64,000 nt of DNA, from the NCBI GenBank assembly GCA_032622095.1, contig CP136066.1, forward strand, positions 169,642,664-169,706,663. Reading direction: 5' to 3'. Below the pieces are notes generated by a model. That model searched no databases, was not told where the DNA came from, and was given only the letters and a program-made list of their open reading frames with translations. The position numbers and the translations under genes are program-made. Every line of letters begins with the position of its first letter. Position 1 is the stretch's first letter. Source of the stretch: Siphonodentalium dalli. Its lineage: Eukaryota > Mollusca > Scaphopoda > Gadilida > Siphonodentaliidae. Positions 27,201 through 42,100 of the stretch are shown here, piece by piece.

Positions 27201-30200
27201 ACCTCAAAATTCATGTCATGAGAACGAGCAATTTGTCTGCGACCATGGTCATTATTATATTTAGCCTCGAATCTTCTTTAATATGCCTATCAGACATCCT
27301 CCCTTTCCTTTTGACATCCATACATTTATGTGCCACCTTCATTATGTGGGGATGTTATATGACGGATAGTGTATACGCAATAATTTCTTTCACTGCACTT
27401 ATGTTGACAAACGGAAAGAATTAAGGGTACGTTCATATGCTGGCAAGTTTGCACGGTATGTTTTTGCGGGCATTTAGTCATAGAAAACCACATGGTGGCA
27501 GTATATGAACGGAAACGTGCACATAACATGCATCTTTACCAAAGCGAAAGACACGAGAAATAAAATTTATGTAGTTCCACATGTCACAGTCCTACTGGAC
27601 TTTGCCTGCAAATACCTGCATTATTTATTCTTGCGAGATAATTGCATGATGTTTACAGGCAAATTACGGTAGCATCGTTACTAGTTGAACTACAGAGATG
27701 TTACTTCGCACGTAGTTAGCTGTGGCACATATGTACTTTATGTGCTTGTTTTCGTTCATATTGTGGCAACATATGGTTTTCTACGTCAAAATGCCTGCAA
27801 ACCATACCGTGCAAACTTGCCAGCGTCTGAACGTACCCTAATTATAGTCCGCCAGCCAGTCCTCCATTCGGCCTTGTCATTCCGGAGGGCTAGGTGTGAC
27901 TTGATCCGTCAGCCAGTCCTCCATTCGGCCTTGTTATTGTCATTCCGGAGGGCTAGGTGTGACTTGATCCGTCAGCCAGTCCTCCATTCGGCCTTGTTGC
28001 TGTCATTCCGGAGAGCTAGGTGTGACTTGATCCGTCAGCCAGTCCTCCATTCGGCCTTGTTGTTGTCATTCCGGAGGGCTAGGTGTGACTTGATCCGTCA
28101 GCCAGTATCCATTCGGCCTTGTTATTGTCATTCCGGAGGGCTATGTGTGACTTGATCCGTCAGCCAGTCCTCCATTCTGCCTTGTTATTGTCATTCCGGA
28201 GGTCTAGGTGTGACTCGATCCGTCAGCCAGTCCTCCATTCGGCCTTGTTATTGTCATTCCGGAGGGATAGGTGTGACTTGATCCGTCAGCAGTCCTCCAT
28301 TCGGCCTTGTTGCTGTCATTCCGGAGGGCTAGGTGTGACTTGATCCGTCAGCAGTCCTCCATTCGGCCTTGTTATTGTCATTCCGGAGGGCTATGTGTGA
28401 CTTGATCCGTCAGCCAGTCCTCCATTCGGCCTTGTTGTTGTCATTCCGGAGGGCTAGGTGTGACTTGATCCGTCAGCCAGTATCCATTCGGCCTTGTTAT
28501 CGTCATTCCGGAGGGCTATGTGTGACTTGATCCGTCAGCCAGTCCTCCATTCTGCCTTGTTATTGTCATTCCGGAGTTCTAGGTGTGACTCGATCCGTCA
28601 GCCAGTCCTCCATTCGGCCTTGTTATTGTCATTCCGGAGGGATAGGTGTGACTTGATCCGTCAGCAGTCCTCCATTCGGCCTTCTTGCTGTCATTCCGGA
28701 GGGCTAGGTGTGACTTGATCCGTCAGCCTGTCCTCCATTCGGCATTGTTATTGTCATTCCGGAGGGCTATGTGTGAATTGATCCGTCAGCCTGTCCTCCA
28801 TTCGGCATTGTTATTGTCATTCCGGAGGGCTAGGTGTGACTCGATCCGTCAGCAGTCCTCCATTCGGCCTTGTTATTGTCATTCCGGAGGGCTATGTGTG
28901 ACTTGATCCGTCAGCCTGTCCTCCATTCGGCATTGTTATTGTCATTCCGGAGGGCTAGGTGTGACTCGATCCGTCAACCAGTCCTCCATTCGGCCTTGTT
29001 ATTGTCATTCCGGAGGGCTAGGTGTGACTTGATCGTCAGCAGTCCTCCATTGGGCCTTGTTGCTGTCATTCCGAAGGGCTAGGTGTGACTTGATCCGTCA
29101 GCCAGTCATCCATTCGGCCTTGTTATTGTCATTCCGGAGGGCTAGGTGTGACTTGATCCGTCAGCAGTCCTCCATTCGGCCTTGATGCTGTCATTCCAGA
29201 GGGCTAGGTGTGACTTGATCCGTCAGCCAGTCCTCCATTCGGCCTTGTTGTTGTCATTCCGGAGGGCTAGGTGTGACTTGATCCGTCGGCCAGTATCCAT
29301 TCGGCCTTGTTATTGTCATTCCGGAGGGCTATGTGTGACTTGATCCGTCAGCCAGTCCTCCATTCTGCCTTGTTATTGTCATTCCGGAGTTCTAGGTGTG
29401 ACTCGATCCGTCAGCCAGTCCTCCATTCGGCCTTGTTATTGTCATTCCGGAGGGATAGGTGTGACTTGATCCGTCAGCAGTCCTCCATTCGGCCTTCTTG
29501 CTGCCATTCCGGAGGGCTAGGTGTGACTTGATCCGTCAGCCTGTCCTCCATTCGGCATTGTTATTGTCATTCCGGAGGGCTATGTGTGAATTGATCCGTC
29601 AGCCTGTCCTCCATTCGGCATTGTTATTGTCATTCCGGAGGGCTAGGTGTGACTCGATCCGTCAGCAGTCCTCCATTCGGCCTTGTTATTGTCATTCCGG
29701 AGGGCTATGTGTGACTTGATCCGTCAGCCAGTCCTCCATTCGGCCTTGTTATTGTCATTCCGGAGGGCTATGTGTGAATTGGTCCGTCAGCCTGTCCTCC
29801 ATTCGGCATTGTTATTGTCATTCCGGAGGGCTAGGTGTGACTCGATCCGTCAGCCAGTCCTCCATTCGGCCTTGTTATTGTCATTCCGGAGGGATAGGTG
29901 TGACTTGATCGTCAGAAGTCCTCCATTCGGCCTTGTTGCTGTCATTCCGGAGGGCTAGGTGTGACTTGATCCGTCAGCAGTCCTCCATTCGGCCTTGATG
30001 CTGTCATTCCAGAGTGCTAGGTGTGACTCGATCCGTCAGCCAGTCCTCCATCGGCCTTGTTATTGTTATTTCAGAGGGCTAGGTGTGACTCGATCCGTCA
30101 GCCAGTCCCCCATTCGGCCTTGTTATTGTCATTCCGGAGGGCTATGTGTGACTTGATCCGTCAGCAGTCCTCCATTCGGCCTTGCTATTGTCATTCCGGA

Positions 30201-33200
30201 GGTCTAGGTGTGACTCGATCCGTCAGCCAGTCCTCCATTCGGCCTTGTTATTGTCATTCCGGAGGGATAGGTGTGACTTGATCCGTCAGCAGTCCTCCAT
30301 TCGGCCTTGTTATTGTCATTCCTGAGTTCTAGGTGTGACTCGATCCGTCAGCCAGTCCTCCATTCGGCCTTGTTATTGTCATTCCGGAGGGATAGGTGTG
30401 ACTTGATCCGTCAGCAGTCCTCCATTCGGCCTTCTTGCTGTCATTCCGGAGGGCTAGGTGTGACTTGATCCGTCAGCCTGTCCTCCATTCGGCATTGTTA
30501 TTGTCATTCCGGAGGGCTATGTGTGAATTGATCCGTCAGCCTGTCCTCCATTCGGCATTGTTATTGTCATTCCGGAGGGCTAGGTGTGACTCGATCCGTC
30601 AGCAGTCCTCCATTCGGCCTTGTTATTGTCATTCCGGAGGGCTATGTGTGACTTGATCCGTCAGCCAGTCCTCCATTCGGCCTTGTTATTGTCATTCCGG
30701 AGGGCTATGTGTGAATTGATCCGTCAGCCTGTCCTCCATTCGGCATTGTTATTGTCATTCCGGAGGGCTAGGTGTGACTCGATCCGTCAGCCAGTCCTCC
30801 ATTCGGCCTTGTTATTGTCATTCCGGAGGGCTAGGTGTGACTTGATCGTCAGCAGTCCTCCATTCGGCCTTGTTGCTGTCATTCCGAAGGGCTAGGTGTG
30901 ACTCGATCCGTCAGCCAGTCATCCATTCGGCCTTGTTATTGTCATTCCGGAGGGCTAGGTGTGACTTGATCCGTCAGCAGTCCTCCATTCGGCCTTGATG
31001 CTGTCATTCCAGAGGGCTAGGTGTGACTCGATCCGTCAGCCAGTCCTCCATCGGCCTTGTTATTGTTATTTCAGAGGGCTAGGTGTGACTCGATCCGTCA
31101 GCCAGTCCCCCATTCGGCCTTGTTATTGTCATTCCGGAGGGCTATGTGTGACTTGATCCGTCAGCAGTCCTCTATTCGGCCTTGCTATTGTCATTCCGGA
31201 GGTCTAGGTGTGACTCGATCCGTCAGCCAGTCCTCCATTCGGCCGTGTTATTGTCATTCCGGAGGGATAGGTGTGACTTGATCCGTCAGCAGTCCTCCAT
31301 TCGGAGGGCTATGTGTGAATTGATCCGTCAGCCTGTCCTCCATTCGGCATTGTTATTGTCATTCCGGAGGGCTAGGTGTGACTCGATCCGTCAGCAGTCC
31401 TCCATTCGGCCTTGTTATTGTCATTCCGGAGGGCTATGTGTGACTTGATCCGTCAGCCTGTCCTCCATTCGGCATTGTTATTGTCATTCCGGAGGGCTAG
31501 GTGTGACTCGATCCGTCAACCAGTCCTCCATTCGGCCTTGTTATTGTCATTCCGGAGGGCTAGGTGTGACTTGATCTTCAGCAGTCCTCCATTGGGCCTT
31601 GTTGCTGTCATTCCGAAGGGCTAGGTGTGACTTGATCCGTCAGCCAGTCATCCATTCGGCCTTGTTATTGTCATTCCGGAGGGCTAGGTGTGACTTGATC
31701 CGTCAGCAGTCCTCCATTCGGCCTTGATGCTGTCATTCCAGAGGGCTAGGTGTGACTTGATCCGTCAGCCAGTCCTCCATTCGGCCTTGTTATTGTCATT
31801 CCGGAGGGCTATGTGTGACTTGATCCGTCAGCCAGTCCTCCATTCTGCCTTGTTATTGTCATTCCGGAGTTCTAGGTGTGACTCGATCCGTCAGCCAGTC
31901 CTCCATTCGGCCTTGTTATTGTCATTCCGGAGGGATAGGTGTGACTTGATCCGTCAGCAGTCCTCCATTCGGCCTTCTTGCTGCCATTCCGGAGGGCTAG
32001 GTGTGACTTGATCCGTCAGTCTGTCCTCCATTCGGCATTGTTATTGTCATTCCGGAGGGCTAGGTGTGACTCGATCCGTCAGCAGTCCTCCATTCGGCCT
32101 TGTTATTGTCATTCCGGAGGGCTATGTGTGACTTGATCCGTCAGCCAGTCCTCCATTCGGCCTTGTTATTGTCATTCCGGAGGGCTATGTGTGAATTGGT
32201 CCGTCAGCCTGTCCTCCATTCGGCATTGTTATTGTCATTCCGGAGGGCTAGGTGTGACTCGATCCGTCAGCCAGTCCTCCATTCGGCCTTGTTATTGTCA
32301 TTCCGGAGGGATAGGTGTGACTTGATCGTCAGAAGTCCTCCATTCGGCCTTGTTGCTGTCATTCCGGAGGGCTAGGTGTGACTTGATCCGTCAGCAGTCC
32401 TCCATTCGGCCTTGATGCTGTCATTCCAGAGTGCTAGGTGTGACTCGATCCGTCAGCCAGTCCTCCATCGGCCTTGTTATTGTTATTTCAGAGGGCTAGG
32501 TGTGACTCGATCCGTCAGCCAGTCCCCCATTCGGCCTTGTTATTGTCATTCCGGAGGGCTATGTGTGACTTGATCCGTCAGCAGTCCTCCATTCGGCCTT
32601 GCTATTGTCATTCCGGAGGTCTAGGTGTGAGTCGATCCGTCAGCCAGTCCTCCATTCGGCCTTGTTATTGTCATTCCGGAGGGATAGGTGTGACTTGATC
32701 CGTCAGCAGTCCTCCATTCGGCCTTGTTATTGTCATTCCTGAGTTCTAGGTGTGACTCGATCCGTCAGCCAGTCCTCCATTCGGCCTTGTTATTGTCATT
32801 CCGGAGGGATAGGTGTGACTTGATCCGTCAGCAGTCCTCCATTCGGCCTTCTTGCTGTCATTCCGGAGGGCTAGGTGTGACTTGATCCGTCAGCCTGTCC
32901 TCCATTCGGCATTGTTATTGTCATTCCGGAGGGCTATGTGTGAATTGATCCGTCAGCCTGTCCTCCATTCGGCATTGTTATTGTCATTCCGGAGGGCTAG
33001 GTGTGACTCGATCCGTCAGCAGTCCTCCATTCGGCCTTGTTATTGTCATTCCGGAGGGCTATGTGTGACTTGATCCGTCAGCCAGTCCTCCATTCGGCCT
33101 TGTTATTGTCATTCCGGAGGGCTATGTGTGAATTGATCCGTCAGCCTGTCCTCCATTCGGCATTGTTATTGTCATTCCGGAGGGCTAGGTGTGACTCGAT

Positions 33201-36127
33201 CCGTCAGCCAGTCCTCCATTCGGCCTTGTTATTGTCATTCCGGAGGGCTAGGTGTGACTTGATCGTCAGCAGTCCTCCATTCGGCCTTGTTGCTGTCATT
33301 CCGAAGGGCTAGGTGTGACTCGATCCGTCAGCCAGTCATCCATTCGGCCTTGTTATTGTCATTCCGGAGGGCTAGGTGTGACTTGATCCGTCAGCAGTCC
33401 TCCATTCGGCCTTGATGCTGTCATTCCAGAGGGCTAGGTGTGACTCGATCCGTCAGCCAGTCCTCCATCGGCCTTGTTATTGTTATTTCAGAGGGCTAGG
33501 TGTGACTCGATCCGTCAGCCAGTCCCCCATTCGGCCTTGTTATTGTCATTCCGGAGCGCTATGTGTGACTTGATCCGTCAGCAGTCCTCTATTCGGCCTT
33601 GCTATTGTCATTCCGGAGGTCTAGGTGTGACTCGATCCGTCAGCCAGTCCTCCATTCGGCCGTGTTATTGTCATTCCGGAGGGATAGGTGTGACTTGATC
33701 CGTCAGCAGTCCTCCATTCGGCCTTGTTGCTGTCATTCAGGAGGGCTAGGTGTGACTTGATCCGTCAGCAGTCCTCCATTCTGCCTTGATGCTGTCATTC
33801 CAGAGGGCTAGGTGTGACTCGATCCGTCAGCCAGTCCTCCATCGGCCTTGTTATTGTTATTTCAGAGGGCTAGGTGTGACTCGATCCGTCAGCCAGTCCC
33901 CCATTCGGCCTTGTTATTGTCATTCCGGAGGGCTATGTGTGACTTGATCCGTCAGCAGTCCTCCATTCGGCCTTGCTATTGTCATTCCGGAGGTCTAGGT
34001 GTGACTCGATCCGCCAGCCAGTCCTCCATTCGGCCTTGTTATTGTCATTCCGGAGGGATAGGTGTGACTTGATCCGTCAGCAGTCCTCCATTCGGCCTTG
34101 TTGCTGTCATTCCGGAGGGCTAGGTGTGACTTGATCCGTCAGCAGTCCTCCATTCTGCCTTGTTATTGTCATTCCGGAGTTCTAGGTGTGACTCGATCCG
34201 TCAGCCAGTCCTCCATTCGGCTTGTTATTGTCATTCCGGAGGGATAGGTGTGACTTGATCCGTCAGCAGTCCTCCATTCGGCCTTCTTGCTGTCATTCCG
34301 GAGGGCTAGATGTGACTTGGTCCGTCAGCCTGTCCTCCATTCGGCATTGTTATTGTCATTCCGGAGGGCTATGTGTGAATTGATCCGTCAGCCTGTCCTC
34401 CATTCGGCATTGTTATTGTCATTCCGGAGGGCTAGGTGTGACTCGATCCGTCAGCAGTCCTCCATTCTGCCTTGTTATTGTCATTCCGGAGGGCTATGTG
34501 TGACTTGATCCGTCAGCCAGTCCTCCATTCGGCCTTGTTATTGTCATTCCGGAGGGCTATGTGTGAATTGATCCGTCAGCCTGTCCTCCATTCGGCATTG
34601 TTATTGTCATTCCGGAGGGCTAGGTGTGACTCGATCCGTCAGCCAGTCCTCCATTCGGCCTTGTTATTGTCATTCCGGAGGGCTAGGTGTGACTTGATCG
34701 TCAGCAGTCCCCCATTCGGCCTTGTTGCTGTCATTCCGAAGGGCTAGGTGTGACTCGATCCGTCAGCCAGTCATCCATTCGGCCTTGTTATTGTCATTCC
34801 GGAGGGCTAGGTGTGACTTGATCCGTCAGCAGTCCTCCATTCGGCCTTGATGCTGTCATTCCAGAGGGCTAGGTGTGACTCGATCCGTCAGCCAGTCCTC
34901 CATCGGCCTTGTTATTGTTATTTCAGAGGGCTAGGTGTGACTCGATCCGTCAGCCAGTCCCCCATTCGGCCTTGTTATTGTCATTCCGGAGGGCAATGTG
35001 TGACTTGATCCGTCAGCAGTCCTCCATTCGGCCTTGCTATTGTCATTCCTGAGGGCTATGTGTGACTTGATCCGTCAGCAGTCCTCCATTCGGCATTGTC
35101 ATTCCGGAGGGCTATGTGTGACTCGATCCGTCAGCCAGTCCTCCTTTCGGCCTTGTTATTGTCATTCCGGAGGGCAATGTGTGATTGTCGCTGACCCTGA
35201 TTGATTGATGATTGTTTCTTTAACTCAACGCCACAATTAATTGGCGAATACAGAGTATACTAATTAACATATATACATATATTTACAAAAGGGGGCCAGT
35301 GTTGTCTGGCTTGCCATTTTCATATGGCAGAAGTGTATAGTTGTACTATCATCATCAACATCATCATCATCACCATTATCGTCATCGTCATCATCGTCGT
35401 CGTCATTGTCGTCGTTATCATCGTCCGTCTTCGTCATCGTCGTCGTCGTCGCCACAACCGCCACCATCATCACCATCATCATAATCGTAATCATCATCGT
35501 AATCATGATCACAGTTATAATCATCGTCATGATCATCGTTAGCAAGATCATCAAAATCATCATCATCATGATCATCATCATCATCATCGTTATTGTCATC
35601 GTCGTCGTCATCGTCGTCGTAATCGTTATCACCATCGCCATCATGAAAATCATCGTAGATGAGTCACCTTGTCAGACAACCACTTTCTGTAATGGTTAAA
35701 CTATAAAATAAATTATTTGTTTTGCCTTGAGTCTCTTTAAACTGAATACGGTTTGCAGTATATGTATATATAGTTTTACAGTATATGTATATATGGTTTT
35801 ACAGTATATGCATATATAGTTTTACAGTATATGTATATATAGTTTTACAGTATAGGTATATATAGCTTGTATAACCTTATAACGTTACTAAATATTTCCA
35901 TCCACACTGTTACACGTTTTCTTACGCTGTCTTCTTTATTTCCTTGGAACAGATATTGCGGCTTGTGTTAAAATGTGCCGCGTATCATACCACGTGCGTG
36001 CATCAGGCTTCGGACGCCGAACGGCAACAAATTCTGAGAAACTACATCACGGTAAGAATGCATGAATGATGATGATGATGATGATGATGACAAGGGCAAT
36101 GATGATATTGTTGTTGTTGATTATAAC

Positions 36128-36158
<31 letters not shown>

Positions 36159-39100
36159 GTGATTACGAGGACAATGATAACATTGTTGTTGTTATTGTTG
36201 TTGTTGATGACGACGATGATGATGATGGTGATGTTTATCATTATTGTGATGACGAGGACAATGATGGGGATGATGATGGTGATGATGATGATTGTGATGG
36301 CAATTGTGATGACAATGACATTGTTGTTGTTACTGTTGTTGCTGTCGATGACGATGATGATGATGGTGATGATGGTAATGATTATCATTATTGTGATGAC
36401 GAGGACAATGATGATGATGATTATGATAATTGTGATGACGAGGACAATGATGATGATGATGATGATGTTGTTGTTGATAATGATGGTGATAGTGATAATA
36501 CCGATGATGTTCACCATCATTATTGTGTTGATGATGACAATAATAATGATGAAAATTGTGATGACAAGGGTAATGATGATGATGTTGTGTGTTGTTGTTG
36601 TTGTGGATTTTGATGATGACGTGGTTTATGTACAATAAACTTGTCGCTGCATTTTGTTGACGGCGATAATGCAGCTACTGATAACTATATTGTAAACAGT
36701 GTACACAATATGTTCGTGAACTCATGCTTCATGTGAATTCGCGACTGAGCCGTTAACCCTTCCATGGCTGGAGCTTCCTGAAATTTTGCGAAAACCCTGT
36801 GCCAATACATTCTCTTATATATGCGAGTCTCCCATAGGGAGCCTAGCATATACAAGATAATGCATTGGCCTAACAATATTTACCTTGACCATGTCAGCCA
36901 GTGCATTCTCTTATATATGCGAGGCTTCCTGTGGGAGACTCGCGTATATAAGGGAATGCTCTCACACAGGATATTTAATGCTGTGACAGCACAACTCCCA
37001 TCACGAAAGTGTTAAAGCATTTATAATCAGGGACGTGGCGCCAGGAGAACACCCACATTTTGCCACAAATGTTCATCAGTGTTGGCAATTTCATTCCTGA
37101 CAAAGCATTAGAAAGGATAAATTTCAAATCAAATCATTTGTCGCCGTGACAAACGAGAATCTTCCGAAACACAAAGCGCTAAGCTATATATGACCTGATA
37201 ACAACATAATTATAGCGTGCAGTGTTTGGGACGCGTAACAATTATCAAAACAGCCATGAATATTTCTCTGCGGAGTAGTCCAAGTCTGCTCGTATGTACA
37301 CCAGCTAGGGTATTGAAATAACGAGATGCTAGTATACGTCCGAGAACGCCTCCATAATGCATCCTATAACGGCCTTTATGCCCATAACTGGTGGCGGGAT
37401 TTGTCGTCTATTTTACTCGTCTTTACCCAACTAATACATGATGCTATAAATATTGGAAAGAGTGACATCTTATGGTGATCATAATGATGTATAATAATCT
37501 AACTTTCATGGTAAATTACGCATAGAATATTCCTGGTTATATTTAAACTGAGAGCCGAAGTGTTCCGAAGACATTCGGCATAGTTCGAGTTTGTTTCGGC
37601 AGATAAGAATTTCGGCCCGATGACAACAAATAATATGACGGCGCCCATGTACAATCGAATGTTGGTTGTGTTTGTAATGTTTTAAACTGTCAGAGCATTG
37701 AGATTTTCCGAATGTATTTAAGTTTTTAGATTTAGATGGTTACTATTTACTATACTTATTTATTGGCAACATATGATACGCGAAATTACGTTTGTATAGA
37801 ATGGGAAATTCTTCGTCCTGTGCGTGGTGCGAATATTTTCACCGGAGACTGCCGATGTGACTTGTTGATTGTCAATACAAATTCGCATACTTTTTAAAAA
37901 TAAGTAAACATGGTGGTAAACGTCTTCTTTCACATTAAATGACCGCTTTCAATTGGCTACTAATGTGGTGTTCATAAAACACTATCATGTCTTCGTAACC
38001 TGTTATTGTCGCAAATGTGATATTTGATTACATTTACTGGTCGTTGTATGTGAGCTGGTCACTACCGCGTACAGCTCGTTATAATATGCCTATTGCGGCG
38101 TTCTCGGACGTAAACTAGCATCTCGATATCGCAATATCACAGCTGGTTTATGTACGAGCGGACCTGGACTACGTTGTATATGCGGTATTGACTGAGATCC
38201 TCAAGATCGGCCTTTGTAAATCGTGGGTGTATAGTTAACCTAATATCGACTCGGTCACGTCCTTATTTCACGCTTATATAGCATAGCCGATATCGACATG
38301 GACACCGAGTTCTTCATACTATATATTATGTGAATACAATTCTGTTGTATCAGTTATTTATAATCTTTACCTGCAATACATTGCAATAATTGGGAAATGG
38401 CTGCTTACCCGCGACATCAATATCTTCCCTGGTTAACGCATAGCGAGCACCGCAGAGCAGTTATCAGACAGCAGTCACCAGTATATTATTATGTTTGTTT
38501 GGGATCCCTATGGGATATAAATATATAACACCCCTGGTTAAGTGGTCCTGCTAGTCTGATATGATGTCGTTGGTTCTTGTGAATTGAAATGCTATGATGT
38601 TGGTAGGACAAACAGATGGCGTTACAAAAAAAAGTACCGTTATATTTTCTAAAGTTGTAATTTTCGCGGTGTTTGGCTTATCCGAGCGATTTTAGAAGAA
38701 AAAAACAGTGTCTGTATGAATCATTCAAGAATAATAATAATATATTTTCGAAAAGAATTATAATGGATGCGCTATTGTTTGCAATACGACGCCAATAGCC
38801 ATATTGATTATAGTCATACATGGATGTTCCTTGATAATCACAAAAAAATAACGGTACTTTTTCTTAACAGCATCAGTTTGCCATAGCAGCTCAATATATA
38901 TTCAGCAGGACCAACCACCATCATAGCTCATCAGCAGGACCACATGACCAGGGGTGTCTCTGTTCGGCTCAAGATCAATTCAATGTTGCCCTTCGCCGCC
39001 CCATTTCCGCAACATGTGCATTAAAATTGTCAGAGAATTTCTCGATGACGAGCATTCTAATAAATGCATTCTGGTTTTGCTGCCATCCGTAAAATATTTG

Positions 39101-42100
39101 TATTCCCCATCGGGTCGTACTCAGTAGACAGTGAAAGTTGGCAGACCTCAGTCGACTAACATGATTTATTCCAGAGCTGCAGCAATGTCCCAAATAATCG
39201 ACCCCCTAAACCATAGCAGAATTATGGGAAATGTTTTCAGGATTTAGTCGTAAATATGGCTTGCTGCCATTCATCGGAAAGATGAAAGGCAACAAGCCAT
39301 ATTTCCGACTAAATCCTGTAAAAATTTCCATAATTCTGCTGTTGTTAAAGGGTCATATATTTCGGGCATTATACTTTATGTCCATTTCCATTGGTTCTCA
39401 CACTTATCAATTGCAAAGGTTCTTGTTATTATGTACTTCAGATAAAACAAATCTCTCAATTACTGGACATTTGAGTACAGGCCCCAATTTAAACATTAAT
39501 TTTGTTTCAGATTTTCAGAGATCATTTATCGACCACACGCAAAGACTACACAGTGGATACACTCCTGTACAAAGAGAAGGGAATACGACAATTCAATACA
39601 GTCGGGGCGCTCAGCAAAAATGGGAAGAATGTCGCCCTGACACCAACGGAAATCTTCCCGAATGTTTTAAATGGATTTAACAACAAAGCATTTAAAGTCG
39701 GCACAATCCATGTTAGTATGAGAATTTATTATATGCATGTATAACATAGCGGGAAATTACCGAAACGTATAGATCCTCGTATATATCCCTTTGAAGCCAC
39801 AGTGAAATACGATTTCGTTATTTCACTCTCGATTTCGTTATATTTCACTTTAGCCTGCCGGTGGTTTACGCGAGCGAAAAGTTTGAAGACAAATTATATA
39901 ACCACGCGAAGAGATATGGTCAATTCAATTTGTTTGAAAAATGTTCGGTTGTTACTCATAAACTTAAACAAGAGCCATTTCTTATAATTGAATGGTTAGT
40001 TTTTGTTATGTCGATCATGTCATATTCTCACTTATCCCATCTACCCGGATAAGAAACGTACGCAGTCGTGATGAAACTCTGCACAATTCCGATGCGAATA
40101 TATATAGTACAGTAGCTCAAGTGAGTGACTTGAATGGAATGGAAGTTGCTTGAAGACTGCATTGATTGTTGTCATGAGATTAGTTCCGAAGATTGTCATA
40201 GCCGAGAATCGAGTGCACCAATTCATTTCTGGCGTTGTTTGTTTGTTTGTGACGTCGATCAGTTATATTCCCAACTCCACCTACCTGGATAAGAAAGACC
40301 AGAAAGTTATAATAGTAAGACTGAATCCAGAACATACGCAGTCATGATGTAAACTTGCACGCTGGTACATCTATTGCAACCATGAATCCGTGATTGATTG
40401 AATTATACATACCGGTATTAAAGAGGTATCAACACTGACGACAATATAATACAACCTAGTTCAGTCCGAGTCATGAACGTAGTGTGGATCCATCTAGTTT
40501 ACATGACGCAGAAATCTGCGATAGCGATCGTGTTGACCTAAATACAACCCTCTGTGTTATTCTACACGAATTTGGGTATATGAGTGTATGTGTAAAAATA
40601 GTAAATATGTTTTTGTATTTGTTTCGCTATATTTAGTGACTTTGTGTTTCCATCTTGTTTTTCTATTTTTCTTCTACGTGTTATAAGTTTTCGGATTAGA
40701 TATATTATTATCCATCCCTTAACTAACACTCTTTCTGATTGGGCAAAAGCCGTCACGTGATAAGCCGGGGAAAAGTCATATTGGACTCAATCGAGTCCTA
40801 TATAACTTTTTTTAAATTATCGGGAATCCGTGACGTCACGGCGTAACACTACTGCCAAATTAATCGGTGAAATAGTGAGTTTTTTATTTCCGTGTTTACT
40901 GTTCGAAATCATGCTTTATGATGATCAAATACAGAGTTTTATAGAGAATCAAGTGCCGACAAATACCAAAAATATCCACAAAAGTTTTATTCCCAAAATT
41001 TGGATAAACATACAGATGGATAATAAAAATGTCATTATACAATGTTGTGTGTACAGTATGTGTTTTTCTTGTACTCGTCCAGGTTGTGGTGAAAAGTCAT
41101 ATTGGACTCGATACTGCGTGTCTCGTCCAATATGACTTTTCACCACAACCTATAGACTCGTACAAGAAAAATGCATACTGTACACAACTTTATGTTATAA
41201 TTCGGAAAATGAGAACATGGTCAATTTATTACATGCCTAACCGTCTAAAATGCCTTAACACTTTAAAAATATTTCAATATTATCTTGTCTGGATGAGAGT
41301 TATAATTACATATAATTTACTGTACCGGGATGTTCTCTGTACATACATGTATAGTATATAGTGTATACGTTTTCTCATGTTCCATGCACATGTACTGGCT
41401 GAGAATAAACCATTACTTACTTACTTTACTTACTTACAAATATCTATTTTCAGTGGGAACCTTTTGTAAACGTAACAACGAATAACATAACAGGAAATGT
41501 GACGTTTGAGGGATACTGTATCGAATGGCTCAAAGAGCTATCAAGGACGCTGAACTTCAGGTGTGTATCTACCTACATAGATTTAATTAAAACAGGAAAG
41601 CTGGATTTTGAGGGAAACTGTATCGAATGGCTCAGCGATCAACCAAGGACAGAGGTAACATGACACGGGGTATGTCACTGGATAGGTGTCGTTGACATCA
41701 AATGACTCAAAGAGGCACTAATAATTAGCAATGAAGAGTTTAGTATCAATAATTATTTATTAATTCTTCACACGATTTCCCTGCATGTCATGTTTGTCAT
41801 CCGTAATTTTTGACGGGCAATCCCCTAGTTTATCAATTTTAGTGTTAAATGCATGTATATATAGTATTAAATTAATGTATATATAGTATTAAATTCATGT
41901 ATATATAGTATTAAATTCATGTATTACAAACATAAATCGAAATGGCATAAACTATTCTAAGTAGTTGTCGGTGATTTGGGGTAAATATCAGTGGTATGCA
42001 GGGAGGGGGGGTCGGAAAAAAAATTGAGGCACATATGCTGATTTTAACCTTTCGACCCTTGTTGGGACCCACCCAACCCCACATCCAAATTTGTGTCCGT

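Noticed and set aside
27685-35000. About 25 overlapping 70-156-codon frames with RRARCDLIRQPVLHSALLLS-like repeats
   Set aside because: All are translations of the 62-63-bp minisatellite; frame changes follow unit length, not coding constraint.
35264-36638. Long acidic, Met/Ile-rich and His-rich frames on both strands
   Set aside because: Products of (ATC)n/(GAT)n tracts flanking exon 5; no gene-like composition.
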